64,000 nucleotides of DNA. It comes from Agromyces sp. ISL-38 (GTDB taxonomy: Bacteria; Actinomycetota; Actinomycetes; Actinomycetales; Microbacteriaceae). The stretch spans positions 31,225 to 95,224 of the forward strand of contig NZ_JAGGPF010000003.1 of NCBI RefSeq assembly GCF_018613935.1, given 5' to 3'. Under the pieces are notes generated by a model. The model was not told where the DNA came from and searched no databases. It worked only from the letters and a program-made list of their open reading frames with translations. This document shows, piece after piece, positions 22,875 to 33,400 of this stretch. The stretch's first letter is position 1. The number at the start of each line of letters is the position of its first letter. The position numbers and the translations under genes were made by a program.

Positions 22875-24293
22875 ATGACCGACACGGTCACTGACCAGGC
22901 CGCGCCGGCCTACACGGCCTCCGACAACGCCGCGCTGCAACAGAAGGCGAAAGACCACCTCTGGATGCACTTCGCGCGGCAGTCGACCATGGAGACCTCG
23001 GGCGTGCCGATCATCACGCGCGGCGAGGGTCACCATATCTTCGACATCGAGGGGCGCAAGTACTTCGACGGCTTGTCGGGCCTGTTCGTCGTCAACGCGG
23101 GACACGGCCGCGCCCGCCTCGCCGAGGTCGCGGCGAAGCAAGCGGAGCAGCTCGCGTTCTTCCCGATCTGGTCGTACGCGCATCCAGCGGCGATCGAGCT
23201 CGCCGACCGCCTCGCCGGCTATGCGCCCGGCGACCTCAACCGGGTGTTCTTCTCCACCGGCGGAGGCGAGGCGGTGGAGACGGCCTTCAAGCTCGCGAAG
23301 TACTACTGGAAGCTGAAGGGTCGCCCCACCAAGCACAAGGTCATCTCGCGCTCGGTCGCCTACCACGGCACGCCGCAGGGTGCGCTCGCGATCACTGGCA
23401 TCCCGGCGATGAAGGAGATGTTCGAGCCGATCACGCCGGGCGGGTTCCGGGTGCCGAACACCAACTTCTATCGCGCGGCCGAGGTCGGTGCGCCCGCCGA
23501 CGACCTCGAGGCGTTCGGCCTGTGGGCCGCGAACCGCATCGAGGAGATGATCCTCTTCGAAGGACCCGAGACGGTGGCCGCGGTCTTCCTCGAGCCGGTG
23601 CAGAACTCGGGCGGATGCTTCCCACCGCCCCCCGGGTACTTCCGCCGGGTCCGCGAGATCTGCGACCAGTACGACGTGCTGCTCGTCTCCGACGAGGTCA
23701 TCTGCGCGTTCGGCCGCATCGGTCACATGTTCGCGTGCGACGCCTACGGCTACGTTCCCGACATGATCACGTGCGCGAAGGCGATGACGTCGGGCTACTC
23801 CCCCATCGGCGCGACGATCGTCTCCGAGAAGCTCTACGAGCCGTTCTCGAAGGGCACGACGTCGTTCTACCACGGGTACACGTTCGGCGGGCATCCCGTC
23901 TCGGCCGCGGTCGCGCTCGAGAACCTCGACATCTTCGAGGAGGAGGGCCTCAACGAACGGGTGCGTGAGAACTCGCCGCTCTTCCGCGCCGAGCTCGAGA
24001 AGCTGCTCGACCTCCCCATCGTCGGCGACGTTCGCGGCGACGGGTACTTCTTCGGCATCGAGCTCGTGAAAGACACGGCCACGCGCGAGACATTCAACGA
24101 CGACGAGTCCGAGCGGCTGCTGCGCGGGTTCCTGTCGAAGGCGCTCTTCGACGCGGGCCTGTACTGCCGCGCCGACGACCGAGGCGATCCCGTGATCCAG
24201 CTCGCGCCGCCGCTCACGATCGGCGTGCCCGAGTTCCAGGAGATCGAGCAGATCCTCCGTAACGTCCTCACCGAAGCCTCGAACCGACTCTGA
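22875..24293 (+). CDS. Class III PLP-dependent aminotransferase, putrescine or omega-amine type
   Basis: This 472-residue aminotransferase moves the amino group of an amine to an alpha-keto acid, usually pyruvate. Features are GLFVVNAGHGR, the cofactor phosphate site FFSTGGGEAVETAFKLAK, the VSDEVICAFGR aspartate and the Schiff-base lysine Lys302 in CAKAMTSGYSP. Length and motifs match the group containing SpuC-like putrescine-pyruvate aminotransferases. It shares one base with the next gene (TGATG), an FAD oxidoreductase, and follows an Lrp regulator. Exact substrate is not proven; beta-alanine or GABA transamination are alternatives. Confidence 0.87.
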   Translation: MTDTVTDQAAPAYTASDNAALQQKAKDHLWMHFARQSTMETSGVPIITRGEGHHIFDIEGRKYFDGLSGLFVVNAGHGRARLAEVAAKQAEQLAFFPIWSYAHPAAIELADRLAGYAPGDLNRVFFSTGGGEAVETAFKLAKYYWKLKGRPTKHKVISRSVAYHGTPQGALAITGIPAMKEMFEPITPGGFRVPNTNFYRAAEVGAPADDLEAFGLWAANRIEEMILFEGPETVAAVFLEPVQNSGGCFPPPPGYFRRVREICDQYDVLLVSDEVICAFGRIGHMFACDAYGYVPDMITCAKAMTSGYSPIGATIVSEKLYEPFSKGTTSFYHGYTFGGHPVSAAVALENLDIFEEEGLNERVRENSPLFRAELEKLLDLPIVGDVRGDGYFFGIELVKDTATRETFNDDESERLLRGFLSKALFDAGLYCRADDRGDPVIQLAPPLTIGVPEFQEIEQILRNVLTEASNRL

Positions 24294-25741
24294 TGCGCCG
24301 GCCGGGCACTTCGGTGCCGGATGCCTCACCCGACGCCTACCGCCGGGTGAGCTTCTGGCTCGACGACCTCGCCGCCTCGGGCACCGACGACCTGCGACCG
24401 CGCGCCCCGCTCACGACGAGCGCGCGATTCGATGTCTGCCTCATCGGAGGTGGTCTCACAGCGCTCTGGACCGCGTATTCGCTCGCGAAGGCGGATCCCG
24501 ACCTGCGGATCGCCGTGCTCGAGCGCGATATCGCCGGATTCGGGGCATCCGGCCGCAACGGAGGCTGGTGCTCGGCTCTGTTCCCTCGTTCGGCCTCCTC
24601 GCTCGAACGCGAGCACGGCTACGATGCCGCGATTGCGATGCGCCGGGCGATGATCGAGACGGTCGGCGAGGTCGGCCGCGTGGCCGAACTCGAGGGCATC
24701 GAGTGCGACTTCGTGCAGGGCGGCACACTCGTGTTCGCACGCAGCGACGCCCAGCGCGAACTCGCTCGGGCGGAGATCGAGGAGGGGAGGCGCTTCGGCG
24801 TCGATCGGCTCGAATACTGGGACGAGCGCACGATCGCGTCGCGTTTCGGCGTGCCGGGATCCGGCGATCGCGGCCCGTTGGCGATGTTCGACCCGTCGTG
24901 TGCGCGAGTGCATCCGGGCAAGCTCGTGCGCGGGCTCGCCCGGGTCGCGGAATCGCTCGGGGTGGCGGTCTTCGAGCGCACCGAGGTCATCGACTGGTCC
25001 GCCGGGCGGGTGCGCTTTCGCGCCCTCGACGACGGAGGTGAGGGCACGGTCGCCGCGCGCCACATCATCGTGGCCACCGAGGGGTACGGAGCCCGGTTGC
25101 CACGCGTGCGGCGGCGCATCCTCCCCCTCTACTCGCTCATGATCGCGACCGAGCCGCTCCCCGAGGCGACGTGGGATGAGATCGGCCTCGAGCACGGCCA
25201 GACCTTCAGCGACTACCGGCACCTCCTCGTCTACGGGCAGCGCACCGCCGACAACCGGTTCGCGTTCGGAGGTCGCGGCGCCCGCTATCACTGGGGCAGC
25301 GCGGTCGATCCGGCCTTCGAGCGGGTCGACGAGGTATTCGGCCACTTGCACGAGACGCTCCGAGAGTTCTTCCCGGCGATGGGTGACGCTCGCGTCACCC
25401 ATCGCTGGGGAGGGCCCCTCGGCGTCGCGCGCGACTGGCATCCGACCGCGAGCTACAACCCCAAGACCGGCGTCGGACTCGCGGGCGGCTATGTCGGCGA
25501 CGGGCTCTCCACGACGAACCTGGCCGGCCGCACGCTCGCCGACCTGGTGCTCGGGCGCGACACGGAGCTCACCCGCCTCCCCTGGGTGAACCACCGCTCT
25601 CCGCTCTGGGAGCCGGAGCCCCTGCGATACGTCGGTGCCAACCTCGGGATCCTCGGCATGCGATTCGCCGACACCGAGGAGCGCTACACCGGCCGGCCGT
25701 CGCTCACGGCCCGGATGCTCGCACCGCTCACCGGTCACTGA
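24293..25741 (+). CDS. FAD-dependent amine oxidoreductase, PuuB/OrdL-like
   Basis: This 482-residue flavoprotein of the DAO family begins with a short tail, then the dinucleotide-binding motif CLIGGGLTALWTAYSLA near residue 50 and the FAD-linked GASGRNGGWCSALFP typical of gamma-glutamylputrescine oxidase relatives. The C-terminal half contains THRWGGPLGVARDW and GLAGGYVGDGLSTTN. It should oxidise a primary or secondary amine with O2 or a carrier. Its ATG overlaps the aminotransferase stop by one base, so both act in one pathway. No aldehyde dehydrogenase follows, so the product would be handled by a gene elsewhere. Confidence 0.87.
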   Translation: MRRPGTSVPDASPDAYRRVSFWLDDLAASGTDDLRPRAPLTTSARFDVCLIGGGLTALWTAYSLAKADPDLRIAVLERDIAGFGASGRNGGWCSALFPRSASSLEREHGYDAAIAMRRAMIETVGEVGRVAELEGIECDFVQGGTLVFARSDAQRELARAEIEEGRRFGVDRLEYWDERTIASRFGVPGSGDRGPLAMFDPSCARVHPGKLVRGLARVAESLGVAVFERTEVIDWSAGRVRFRALDDGGEGTVAARHIIVATEGYGARLPRVRRRILPLYSLMIATEPLPEATWDEIGLEHGQTFSDYRHLLVYGQRTADNRFAFGGRGARYHWGSAVDPAFERVDEVFGHLHETLREFFPAMGDARVTHRWGGPLGVARDWHPTASYNPKTGVGLAGGYVGDGLSTTNLAGRTLADLVLGRDTELTRLPWVNHRSPLWEPEPLRYVGANLGILGMRFADTEERYTGRPSLTARMLAPLTGH

Positions 25742-25769
25742 GCCCGGCCATTCGGTACGCGCCCTCCTC

Positions 25770-26948
25770 TCAACGGCGATCCGCCGTGCCGTCCGGGCGT
25801 TCAGGAGCTCCGAACGCCCACTCGGGCAGTGCACCGCTGCCGATGAAGGAATGCAGCAGGCTCGCCATCGGATGCGCGGGCTCCGCCTCGAGCGCGAGGT
25901 CGATGAACGCGCCCGCCGCCGATCCGCGCCCGAGTGACCACGCGAGCCACGCAGCGATGCACAGCGGCCCCGTCCGCAGCTCCTGCGGCGCATTCGCGAT
26001 CAGGGGACGGAGCAGGGCGAGCGCCCGTTCGACCCTGCGACGATCGGGGCGGAGCGTCGACTGCCCGAGCATCAGCCGCATGAGCAACTCGGAGACCTCG
26101 TCGGTCTCGGCCTCGGCGATCTCACGTCGAACAAGCTCGTCCATCGTCTCGCCGCTCCGATCGGCACGCTCCGCGCTCGCCATCGCGTCGTCGTATGCCG
26201 CCTCGCCGACCACGACGCCGAACGCGATCTGCAGCATCATCACGTCGCGGAGCGGCGGACGCGATGCCAAGTGGAGGAACCACGCGAGTCGGACCGCCGG
26301 GTGTTTCACCCCGGAACGCGCGACGAGCGATTCGACGAGCTCGACCGGGTCGACGTTTCGCCCGAGCCGCACGATCGCCGCCTCGGCGCGGTCCTGCGCC
26401 TCGAACGCGGATATCGCCCCAGCGATCGCCGCAGCCATCTTCGGGTCGGCTTCCGGCAGTTCGCCGGCCGCTCCGGGCGAGGCCAGCACCTCCACCTCCT
26501 CGGGCGCCAGTCGGGTGACCGGGCTCTCGTCGATGAGCGCGAGGGGGTGCCCCGCCGCGGGCGCCTTCGGATCGAGGATCGATGTCCACGCGTCGGCCGC
26601 TCGGCACAGTGCGTCCCGCACGAGGAACCCGGCCTCCTCGGTTCGCTTCACGAGGAGACCGAGCAGTGCGCGTTCGGGCACGCCTCGAGCGCCCGCGAAC
26701 GTGGCATCGGTGTAGACGACCGGCACGACCGCATCGACGCCGGGCATCCGGCAGAGCGTGCCGACGATCGCGGACACGAGGGTGGAGCGGTCGCGCGCCC
26801 GCCTCGGCAGGTCGTGGCGAAGCACACCGATCGTGCGATTGCCGTGGAAGGCGACGCAGACGATCGAGCGTTCAGGTCGGAAGCCCGCGAGCGTGGGAAC
26901 GAGGGCCAGAAAGTCGTGCGCCGCCTCGGCGCGGATGATCGTCGTCAT
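25770..26948 (-). CDS. DUF4192 family protein
   Basis: This protein of about 392 residues shows the actinobacterial DUF4192 pattern: TTIIRAEAAHDFLALVP at the start, then GFRPERSIVCVAFHGNR and repeated helical segments toward the C-terminus. No signal peptide or membrane segment is seen. The family has no established function. ATG 26948 matches the usual family start; an ATG eight codons earlier is also open. A CACAG-CGTGG-CTGTG inverted repeat spans the start region (26953-26967). It converges with the oxidoreductase gene, leaving 28 bases between the stops. Confidence 0.8.
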   Translation of the reverse strand: MTTIIRAEAAHDFLALVPTLAGFRPERSIVCVAFHGNRTIGVLRHDLPRRARDRSTLVSAIVGTLCRMPGVDAVVPVVYTDATFAGARGVPERALLGLLVKRTEEAGFLVRDALCRAADAWTSILDPKAPAAGHPLALIDESPVTRLAPEEVEVLASPGAAGELPEADPKMAAAIAGAISAFEAQDRAEAAIVRLGRNVDPVELVESLVARSGVKHPAVRLAWFLHLASRPPLRDVMMLQIAFGVVVGEAAYDDAMASAERADRSGETMDELVRREIAEAETDEVSELLMRLMLGQSTLRPDRRRVERALALLRPLIANAPQELRTGPLCIAAWLAWSLGRGSAAGAFIDLALEAEPAHPMASLLHSFIGSGALPEWAFGAPERPDGTADRR

Positions 26949-27038
26949 GGCCACAGCGTGGCTGTGCGGCATCCGGTCGGTGCCGGCATCCGTTCAGATG
27001 GTGACGGATGCGGCGGCAGGCGGCATGTCGAGGAAGAG

Positions 27039-28007
27039 TCAGCGAACCGCGAAGAGCTCCGACACGTCGGCGACGTCGCGTGCACTCGGCTGCCATGCCC
27101 CGCCGGCCGCGGCGTTCTGCCGCACCTGCTCGGCTGAGGTCGCGCCGGCGATCACGCTCGAGAGTGCAGGCTGTGCGAGCAGCCAGCCGAAGGTCGCCTC
27201 GAGCATGGTGATGCCGCGCTCGTCGGCGAAGGCGCGATACCGGTCGAGCACGTCCCACGGCGCCTGCTCGACGAGGTGCGGCCGCTGGCGCATGATGCGC
27301 GTGTCGGCCGGGAGGTCGTCTCGGCGGAACTTGCCGGTGAGCAGCCCGTTCTGCAGCGGGAAGTACGGGAGGAACCCGACGCCGAGCCGTTCGGCGGCCG
27401 GCAGGATCTCGGCCTCCGCGCCTCGGACGAAGAGGTTGTACTCGTTCTGCGCCGAGATGAAGCGCGCCGTGCCGAGTTCGCGCGCGACGAACTCGGCTTC
27501 CGCGAGCTGCCAGCCGGCGAAGTTCGAATGCCCGATGTAACGCACCTTGCCTTCGCGTACCAAGTCGTCGAGGGCTTTGAGCGTCTCCTCGACCGGCGTC
27601 AGCGGGTCGGGGGTGTGCAATTGGTAGAGGTCGATCCAGTCCGTGCCGAGTCGGCGCAGCGATCCCTCGATCGCGAGGCGCACGTACCGACGGGAACCAC
27701 GCGCGCCCCACGACGGCAGCGGCGACCCGATCGAGGAGTGCCCGAACTTGGTGGCGATCACGACCTCGTCGCGGCGTCCGCGCAGGGCTCTGCCGAGGAG
27801 CGTCTCGCTGAGACCGTACTCCTTGCCGTAGACATCGGCGGTGTCGATGAAGTTCACGCCGGCGTCGAGCGCAGCGTGCACGACGGCGTCGGTGCCGCTC
27901 TGCGATTCGGTCGCCGTGCCGGCGCGCCCGAAATTGTTGCCGCCCAGCCCCACGGCCGAGACGCGGAGGCCTGAGCGGCCGAGGGAACGGTAGGCGAGGT
28001 CGGTCAT
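27039..28007 (-). CDS. Aldo/keto reductase
   Basis: This 322-residue TIM-barrel oxidoreductase has the catalytic tetrad of the family: Asp and Tyr in NFIDTADVYGKEYG, Lys in VIATKFGHSS and His in LYQLHTPDPL. NADPH-site residues lie near the C-terminus (SSVIAGATSAEQVRQN). The closest class is YajO/YghZ-like reductases. The start ATG directly abuts GGAGGG, too close for normal ribosome pairing, and TAGTCT ends six bases upstream, so the message may be leaderless. The substrate cannot be read from sequence. It is transcribed divergently from ogt. Confidence 0.9.
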   Translation of the reverse strand: MTDLAYRSLGRSGLRVSAVGLGGNNFGRAGTATESQSGTDAVVHAALDAGVNFIDTADVYGKEYGLSETLLGRALRGRRDEVVIATKFGHSSIGSPLPSWGARGSRRYVRLAIEGSLRRLGTDWIDLYQLHTPDPLTPVEETLKALDDLVREGKVRYIGHSNFAGWQLAEAEFVARELGTARFISAQNEYNLFVRGAEAEILPAAERLGVGFLPYFPLQNGLLTGKFRRDDLPADTRIMRQRPHLVEQAPWDVLDRYRAFADERGITMLEATFGWLLAQPALSSVIAGATSAEQVRQNAAAGGAWQPSARDVADVSELFAVR

Positions 28008-28013
28008 CCCTCC

Positions 28014-28019
28014 AGACTA
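28014..28019 (-). promoter_or_regulatory. -10 box of a probable leaderless promoter, aldo/keto reductase
   Basis: TAGTCT on the minus strand is followed by exactly six bases and then the ATG at 28007. This spacing places transcription initiation at or next to the start codon. It fits the TANNNT pattern of actinobacterial leaderless genes. Confidence 0.45.
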
Positions 28020-28147
28020 GGCCGCGAGAGCCGCGCGTTCTCGCCCGGGAATGCGTGTGCTGGCACTCCACTCGTCCTCCCCAACCGGGCCTTCGCGGCC
28101 GCTCACGCGATGTCTGATTTCCGCGAGCCGGTGACGGATGCCGCGGC

Positions 28148-28153
28148 TACGCT
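28148..28153 (+). promoter_or_regulatory. -10 box of a probable leaderless promoter, ogt-tag operon
   Basis: TACGCT is followed by six bases and the ATG at 28160, with no ribosome site in between. The divergent gap 28020-28147 shows no other clear site. Confidence 0.45.
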
Positions 28154-28159
28154 CGAATC

Positions 28160-28651
28160 ATGACCAACGTGTTCCTCATCCGCCTCGACAGCCCGATCGG
28201 CCGCATCGAGCTGGTCGCCGACGCCGACGCCGTGATCGGGCTCTCGATCGCGCGCGGCGGCGTGCTCCCCCACGACGACGAGCCCGAACGCTCCAATTCC
28301 GTGCTCGAGTCCGCCCGTTCCCAGCTGCTGGAGTACTTCGCAGGCCAGCGCACCGACTTCGACATCCCGGTCCGCCTCACCGGCACACCGTTCCAGGAGG
28401 CCGTCTGGGCCGAACTCGAGCGACTCGGCTGGGGCGAGGCGATCTCCTACGGCGCGCTCGCGGCCGCTGTCGGCAAGCCGGGTTCCGCGCGCGCAATCGG
28501 AGGCGCGGTCGGGGCGAACCCCGTGCCGATCATCGTCGGGTGCCACCGCGTGCTCGCCTCTGACGGCCGCATCACCGGCTACTCGGGCGGCGACGGCATC
28601 CCCACCAAACTGTGGCTGCTCGGCCACGAGCAAATCGGCTTCGCGGCGTGA
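28160..28651 (+). CDS. ogt: Methylated-DNA--protein-cysteine methyltransferase
   Basis: This 163-residue suicide repair protein moves alkyl groups from O6-alkylguanine to its own cysteine. The helix-turn-helix and active-site region reads GSARAIGGAVGANPVPII followed by GCHRV with acceptor Cys128, then ASDGRITGYSGG. The residue before Cys is Gly; most family members have Pro (PCHRV), which is a notable change, but the nucleophile and its His-Arg partners remain. The gene overlaps the 3-methyladenine glycosylase gene by four bases (GTGA), giving a two-gene alkylation-repair operon. Confidence 0.9.
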   Translation: MTNVFLIRLDSPIGRIELVADADAVIGLSIARGGVLPHDDEPERSNSVLESARSQLLEYFAGQRTDFDIPVRLTGTPFQEAVWAELERLGWGEAISYGALAAAVGKPGSARAIGGAVGANPVPIIVGCHRVLASDGRITGYSGGDGIPTKLWLLGHEQIGFAA

Positions 28652-29253
28652 GCGTCATTCCACGCCCCGAACTCATGCTCGGCGACGACGGCCTCACCCG
28701 ATGTGGCTGGGGTGCGTTCGACTCCGAGTACCGCAGGTACCACGACGAGGAGTGGGGCGCTCCGCAGCACGACGAGGCGCGGCTCTTCGAGAAGGTGTGT
28801 CTCGAGGGCTTCCAAGCCGGTCTCTCCTGGATCACGATCCTTCGCCGGCGCCCGGCATTCCGCGAGGTGTTCCACGGCTTCGATGTCGAACGGGTCGCGG
28901 CGATGGATGAGTCCGACGTCGAGCGGCTGCTCGGCGACGCCCGCATCATCCGCCACCGCGGCAAGATCGAGGCGACGATCCAGAACGCGCGAGCCACGCT
29001 CGCCCTCGACAAGCCGCTCGACGAGTTGCTCTGGAGTTTCGCGCCGCCGCCACGCGCCGCGCCGCCCACGACGTTTGCGGAGGTTCCCGCAACCACACCC
29101 GAGTCCGTGGCGCTCAGCAAAGAGCTCCGCAAGCGCGGCTATCGATTCGTGGGGCCCACCACCATGTATGCACTCATGCAGGCCACCGGAATCGTCGACG
29201 ACCACCTCGGCGGGTGCTTCCGTGCGTCAGTGCCGTTCGAAGTCGCGCGCTGA
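28648..29253 (+). CDS. tag: DNA-3-methyladenine glycosylase I
   Basis: This 201-residue base-excision enzyme removes 3-methyladenine. It shows the family zinc-snap ligands: Cys in TRCGWG and His in RRYHDEEWG at the N-terminus, and His and Cys in VDDHLGGCF at the C-terminus. The core GFQAGLSWITILRRRPAF is highly typical. The GTG at 28648 overlaps the ogt stop, so both repair proteins come from one message. The stop codon lies inside a three-copy 10-base tandem repeat. Confidence 0.93.
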   Translation: MSVIPRPELMLGDDGLTRCGWGAFDSEYRRYHDEEWGAPQHDEARLFEKVCLEGFQAGLSWITILRRRPAFREVFHGFDVERVAAMDESDVERLLGDARIIRHRGKIEATIQNARATLALDKPLDELLWSFAPPPRAAPPTTFAEVPATTPESVALSKELRKRGYRFVGPTTMYALMQATGIVDDHLGGCFRASVPFEVAR

Positions 29254-29277
29254 GCCGCGCTGAGCCGCGCTGAGCGG
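29251..29277. repeat. Three-copy 10-base tandem repeat at the tag stop codon
   Basis: The unit TGAGCCGCGC occurs at 29251-29260 and 29261-29270, followed by the partial copy TGAGCGG. The first TGA is the tag stop, so the repeat supplies extra in-line TGA triplets just past the gene. The rest of the 62-base convergent gap to yaaA shows no hairpin terminator. Confidence 0.6.
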
Positions 29278-29315
29278 AGCCTGCCCGTGATCTCCTCGAC
29301 TCGCGTGGGCACTGG

Positions 29316-30074
29316 TCAGGCGACGAGCTCGAGCTCGAGCGGCGCACCGATCCGGTCCGACCCGAGTTCGAGGCGGAACCCCGCGCCACTGGCCCACTCG
29401 AGCAATCCGTGGATCGAGCGGAGCCGGGGTCGGTGCTCGAGGTACGCCCTCGCGAAGCGGCCCTTGGCGTTCTTGTTGAAGTGGTTGAGGGCGCGGCGCC
29501 GGCCACCGTCATCGACCGAGATGACGCGCACATACACGCTTCCGGGGCGCACAGGGGCGGGCCCGAGCTCGGTGTACCCCTCCGAACGGAGGTCGACGAT
29601 GAGTCCCTGCCGTGCGGCCAGCACCTCGCCGACGCGCTCTCGCCACACCTGCTTCAACCGGAGGCCTGGCAACCGCGAATCGTGCGAGAGCCGATACGCC
29701 GGAACCAGGTCGAGGGCCCCAACGAGGCCGAACATCGCCGAGTGCACGGCGAGATGCGACGCGGCGAACCTGCGCGCCCGGGCATCGAGGGTCGCAGCAT
29801 CGAGCGCGTCGAAGAGCACCCCGGTGTAGCGGTCGATCGCCGGCATCGTCGGCGCCGATCGCAACACCCGGTTCCGGTCGACCTCCGCCGCCTGCCGTGG
29901 TCCGAGCTTGAGCGCGCGCATCGTCGCGTCGACGTCGGTCGCAAGTGCGACGGCGGCGTCGACGACCTCGGAACGCGCTGGTTCGAGCTCCGCGAATGAG
30001 AGCGCCGCGAGGTCGAGGCGCGAAGCGGTGCCACCGTCGCGCTTCGACTCCGACGGGGGCAGGATCAGGAGCAC
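29316..30074 (-). CDS. yaaA: YaaA/DUF328 family peroxide-stress protein
   Basis: This 252-residue protein matches the YaaA family, whose E. coli member limits free iron and oxidative damage. Motifs are LILPPSESK at the start, ALDAATLDARARRFA, LVGALDLVPAYRLS and the C-terminal HFNKNAKGRFARA. The GTG start shares one base with the upstream kinase stop (TAGTG), and the LILPPSESK start is exactly where family members begin. It is the last gene of a minus-strand run that begins with ATP synthase genes, and it converges with tag. Confidence 0.88.
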   Translation of the reverse strand: MLLILPPSESKRDGGTASRLDLAALSFAELEPARSEVVDAAVALATDVDATMRALKLGPRQAAEVDRNRVLRSAPTMPAIDRYTGVLFDALDAATLDARARRFAASHLAVHSAMFGLVGALDLVPAYRLSHDSRLPGLRLKQVWRERVGEVLAARQGLIVDLRSEGYTELGPAPVRPGSVYVRVISVDDGGRRRALNHFNKNAKGRFARAYLEHRPRLRSIHGLLEWASGAGFRLELGSDRIGAPLELELVA

Positions 30075-30646
30075 TACGCCCCGATGAAGGCGAGCGCGGC
30101 GTCGACGTTCGATCCGAGCGATTCGATGCTGTCGATCGTGACTCGCGGCAACGCGGAAGACGGACCGGTCCACGCCGCGTAACCCTCGAGGCTCTGCTCG
30201 ACAGCGCGCCACGTCGTCTCTTCGAGGTGCGGCAGACCTCGCTCGCGCTTCTCGAGACGCGCGCGATGCAGCGACTCGTCGGAACAGACCACTTCGATGA
30301 CCCGCAGCCGCACGTCGGCACGTTCGGCGAGATCGCGCCACTGCAGGCGCGCCGCCTCAGCGGCGTTCACCGCGTCGACGATCACCGTGCGCCCCGAGTC
30401 GAGCTCCTTCTCGGCGATCTCCTCGGCCACGAGGTAGGCCGCGAGCCCGGTCGGCTGGTCGGCGTCGATCCCCGCTCGGAGGATTGCCGACTCGATGGGG
30501 TCGACGGACACGACCGTGGCGCCGAGGCGGGCTCCGACGATCTCAGCGATCGTCGATTTCCCGGCGCCCGGCAACCCCGCCATGACGATGAGCTGGGTGA
30601 CACTCAGGTCACCGAACTGGCGGTCGATCGGCTGCTCCCCCGGCAT
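30074..30646 (-). CDS. Small P-loop kinase of the AAA_33/zeta-like group
   Basis: This 190-residue nucleotide-binding protein has Walker A MAGLPGAGKSTIAEI near residue 25, then VVSVDPIESAI and TVIVDAVNAAEAARLQWRDL, an arrangement typical of small P-loop phosphotransferases. Its substrate cannot be told from sequence. The ATG start has a good GAGAGG ribosome site and lies ten bases after atpC, so read-through from the ATP synthase operon is likely. No antitoxin partner is seen, so a zeta-toxin role is not supported. Confidence 0.78.
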   Translation of the reverse strand: MPGEQPIDRQFGDLSVTQLIVMAGLPGAGKSTIAEIVGARLGATVVSVDPIESAILRAGIDADQPTGLAAYLVAEEIAEKELDSGRTVIVDAVNAAEAARLQWRDLAERADVRLRVIEVVCSDESLHRARLEKRERGLPHLEETTWRAVEQSLEGYAAWTGPSSALPRVTIDSIESLGSNVDAALAFIGA

Positions 30647-30656
30647 CCGTCACCTC

Positions 30657-30917
30657 TCAGGCGAGCTCGGCGCGCGAAGCGACCACTTGGACGGCATCCG
30701 AGTGCACCGAGAGGAAGCCGTCTTCGGCGTTCGCGGTGATCTTCTCGCCTCCGGCCAGCGTGACCCGCACCTCGCCGCCGGCGAGGATCGCGAGCATCGG
30801 CTCGTGACCCGGCAGAATGCCGATCTCGCCTTCGACGGTGCGCGCGACCACCATGACCGCCTCGCCCGACCAGACTTCCTGGTCGGCCGAGACGACACTC
30901 ACGTTGAGGGCGGCCAT
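30657..30917 (-). CDS. atpC: ATP synthase epsilon subunit, short form without the C-terminal hairpin
   Basis: This 86-residue subunit of the F1 central stalk contains only the N-terminal beta sandwich (LNVSVVSADQEVWSGEA, GILPGHEPMLAIL). Typical bacterial epsilon has about 120-140 residues, with a C-terminal helical hairpin that can lock the rotor; here the stop follows ASRAELA. The gene is intact and ATG 30917 is a normal start, so this is a true short form and not a frameshift. It ends the eight-gene atp operon, two bases after atpD. Confidence 0.93.
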   Translation of the reverse strand: MAALNVSVVSADQEVWSGEAVMVVARTVEGEIGILPGHEPMLAILAGGEVRVTLAGGEKITANAEDGFLSVHSDAVQVVASRAELA

Positions 30918-30919
30918 GC

Positions 30920-33308
<2,389 letters not shown>

Positions 33309-33400
33309 GTTTCTCCTGTGTCCTGTGTTCCGGTGCCTGAGGTTCTCGAGTCGCCCCGCAGGGGTTCGATCCCGAGAACCCCAGGGAACGAGGCATCCGA

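Noticed and set aside
28008..28159. LexA-type damage box upstream of ogt
   Set aside because: No GAAC-N4-GTTC site was found; only a TACGCT box next to the ATG is evident.
30074..30646. Zeta-type toxin
   Set aside because: The P-loop fits many small kinases and there is no antitoxin gene next to it; the neighbours are housekeeping genes.
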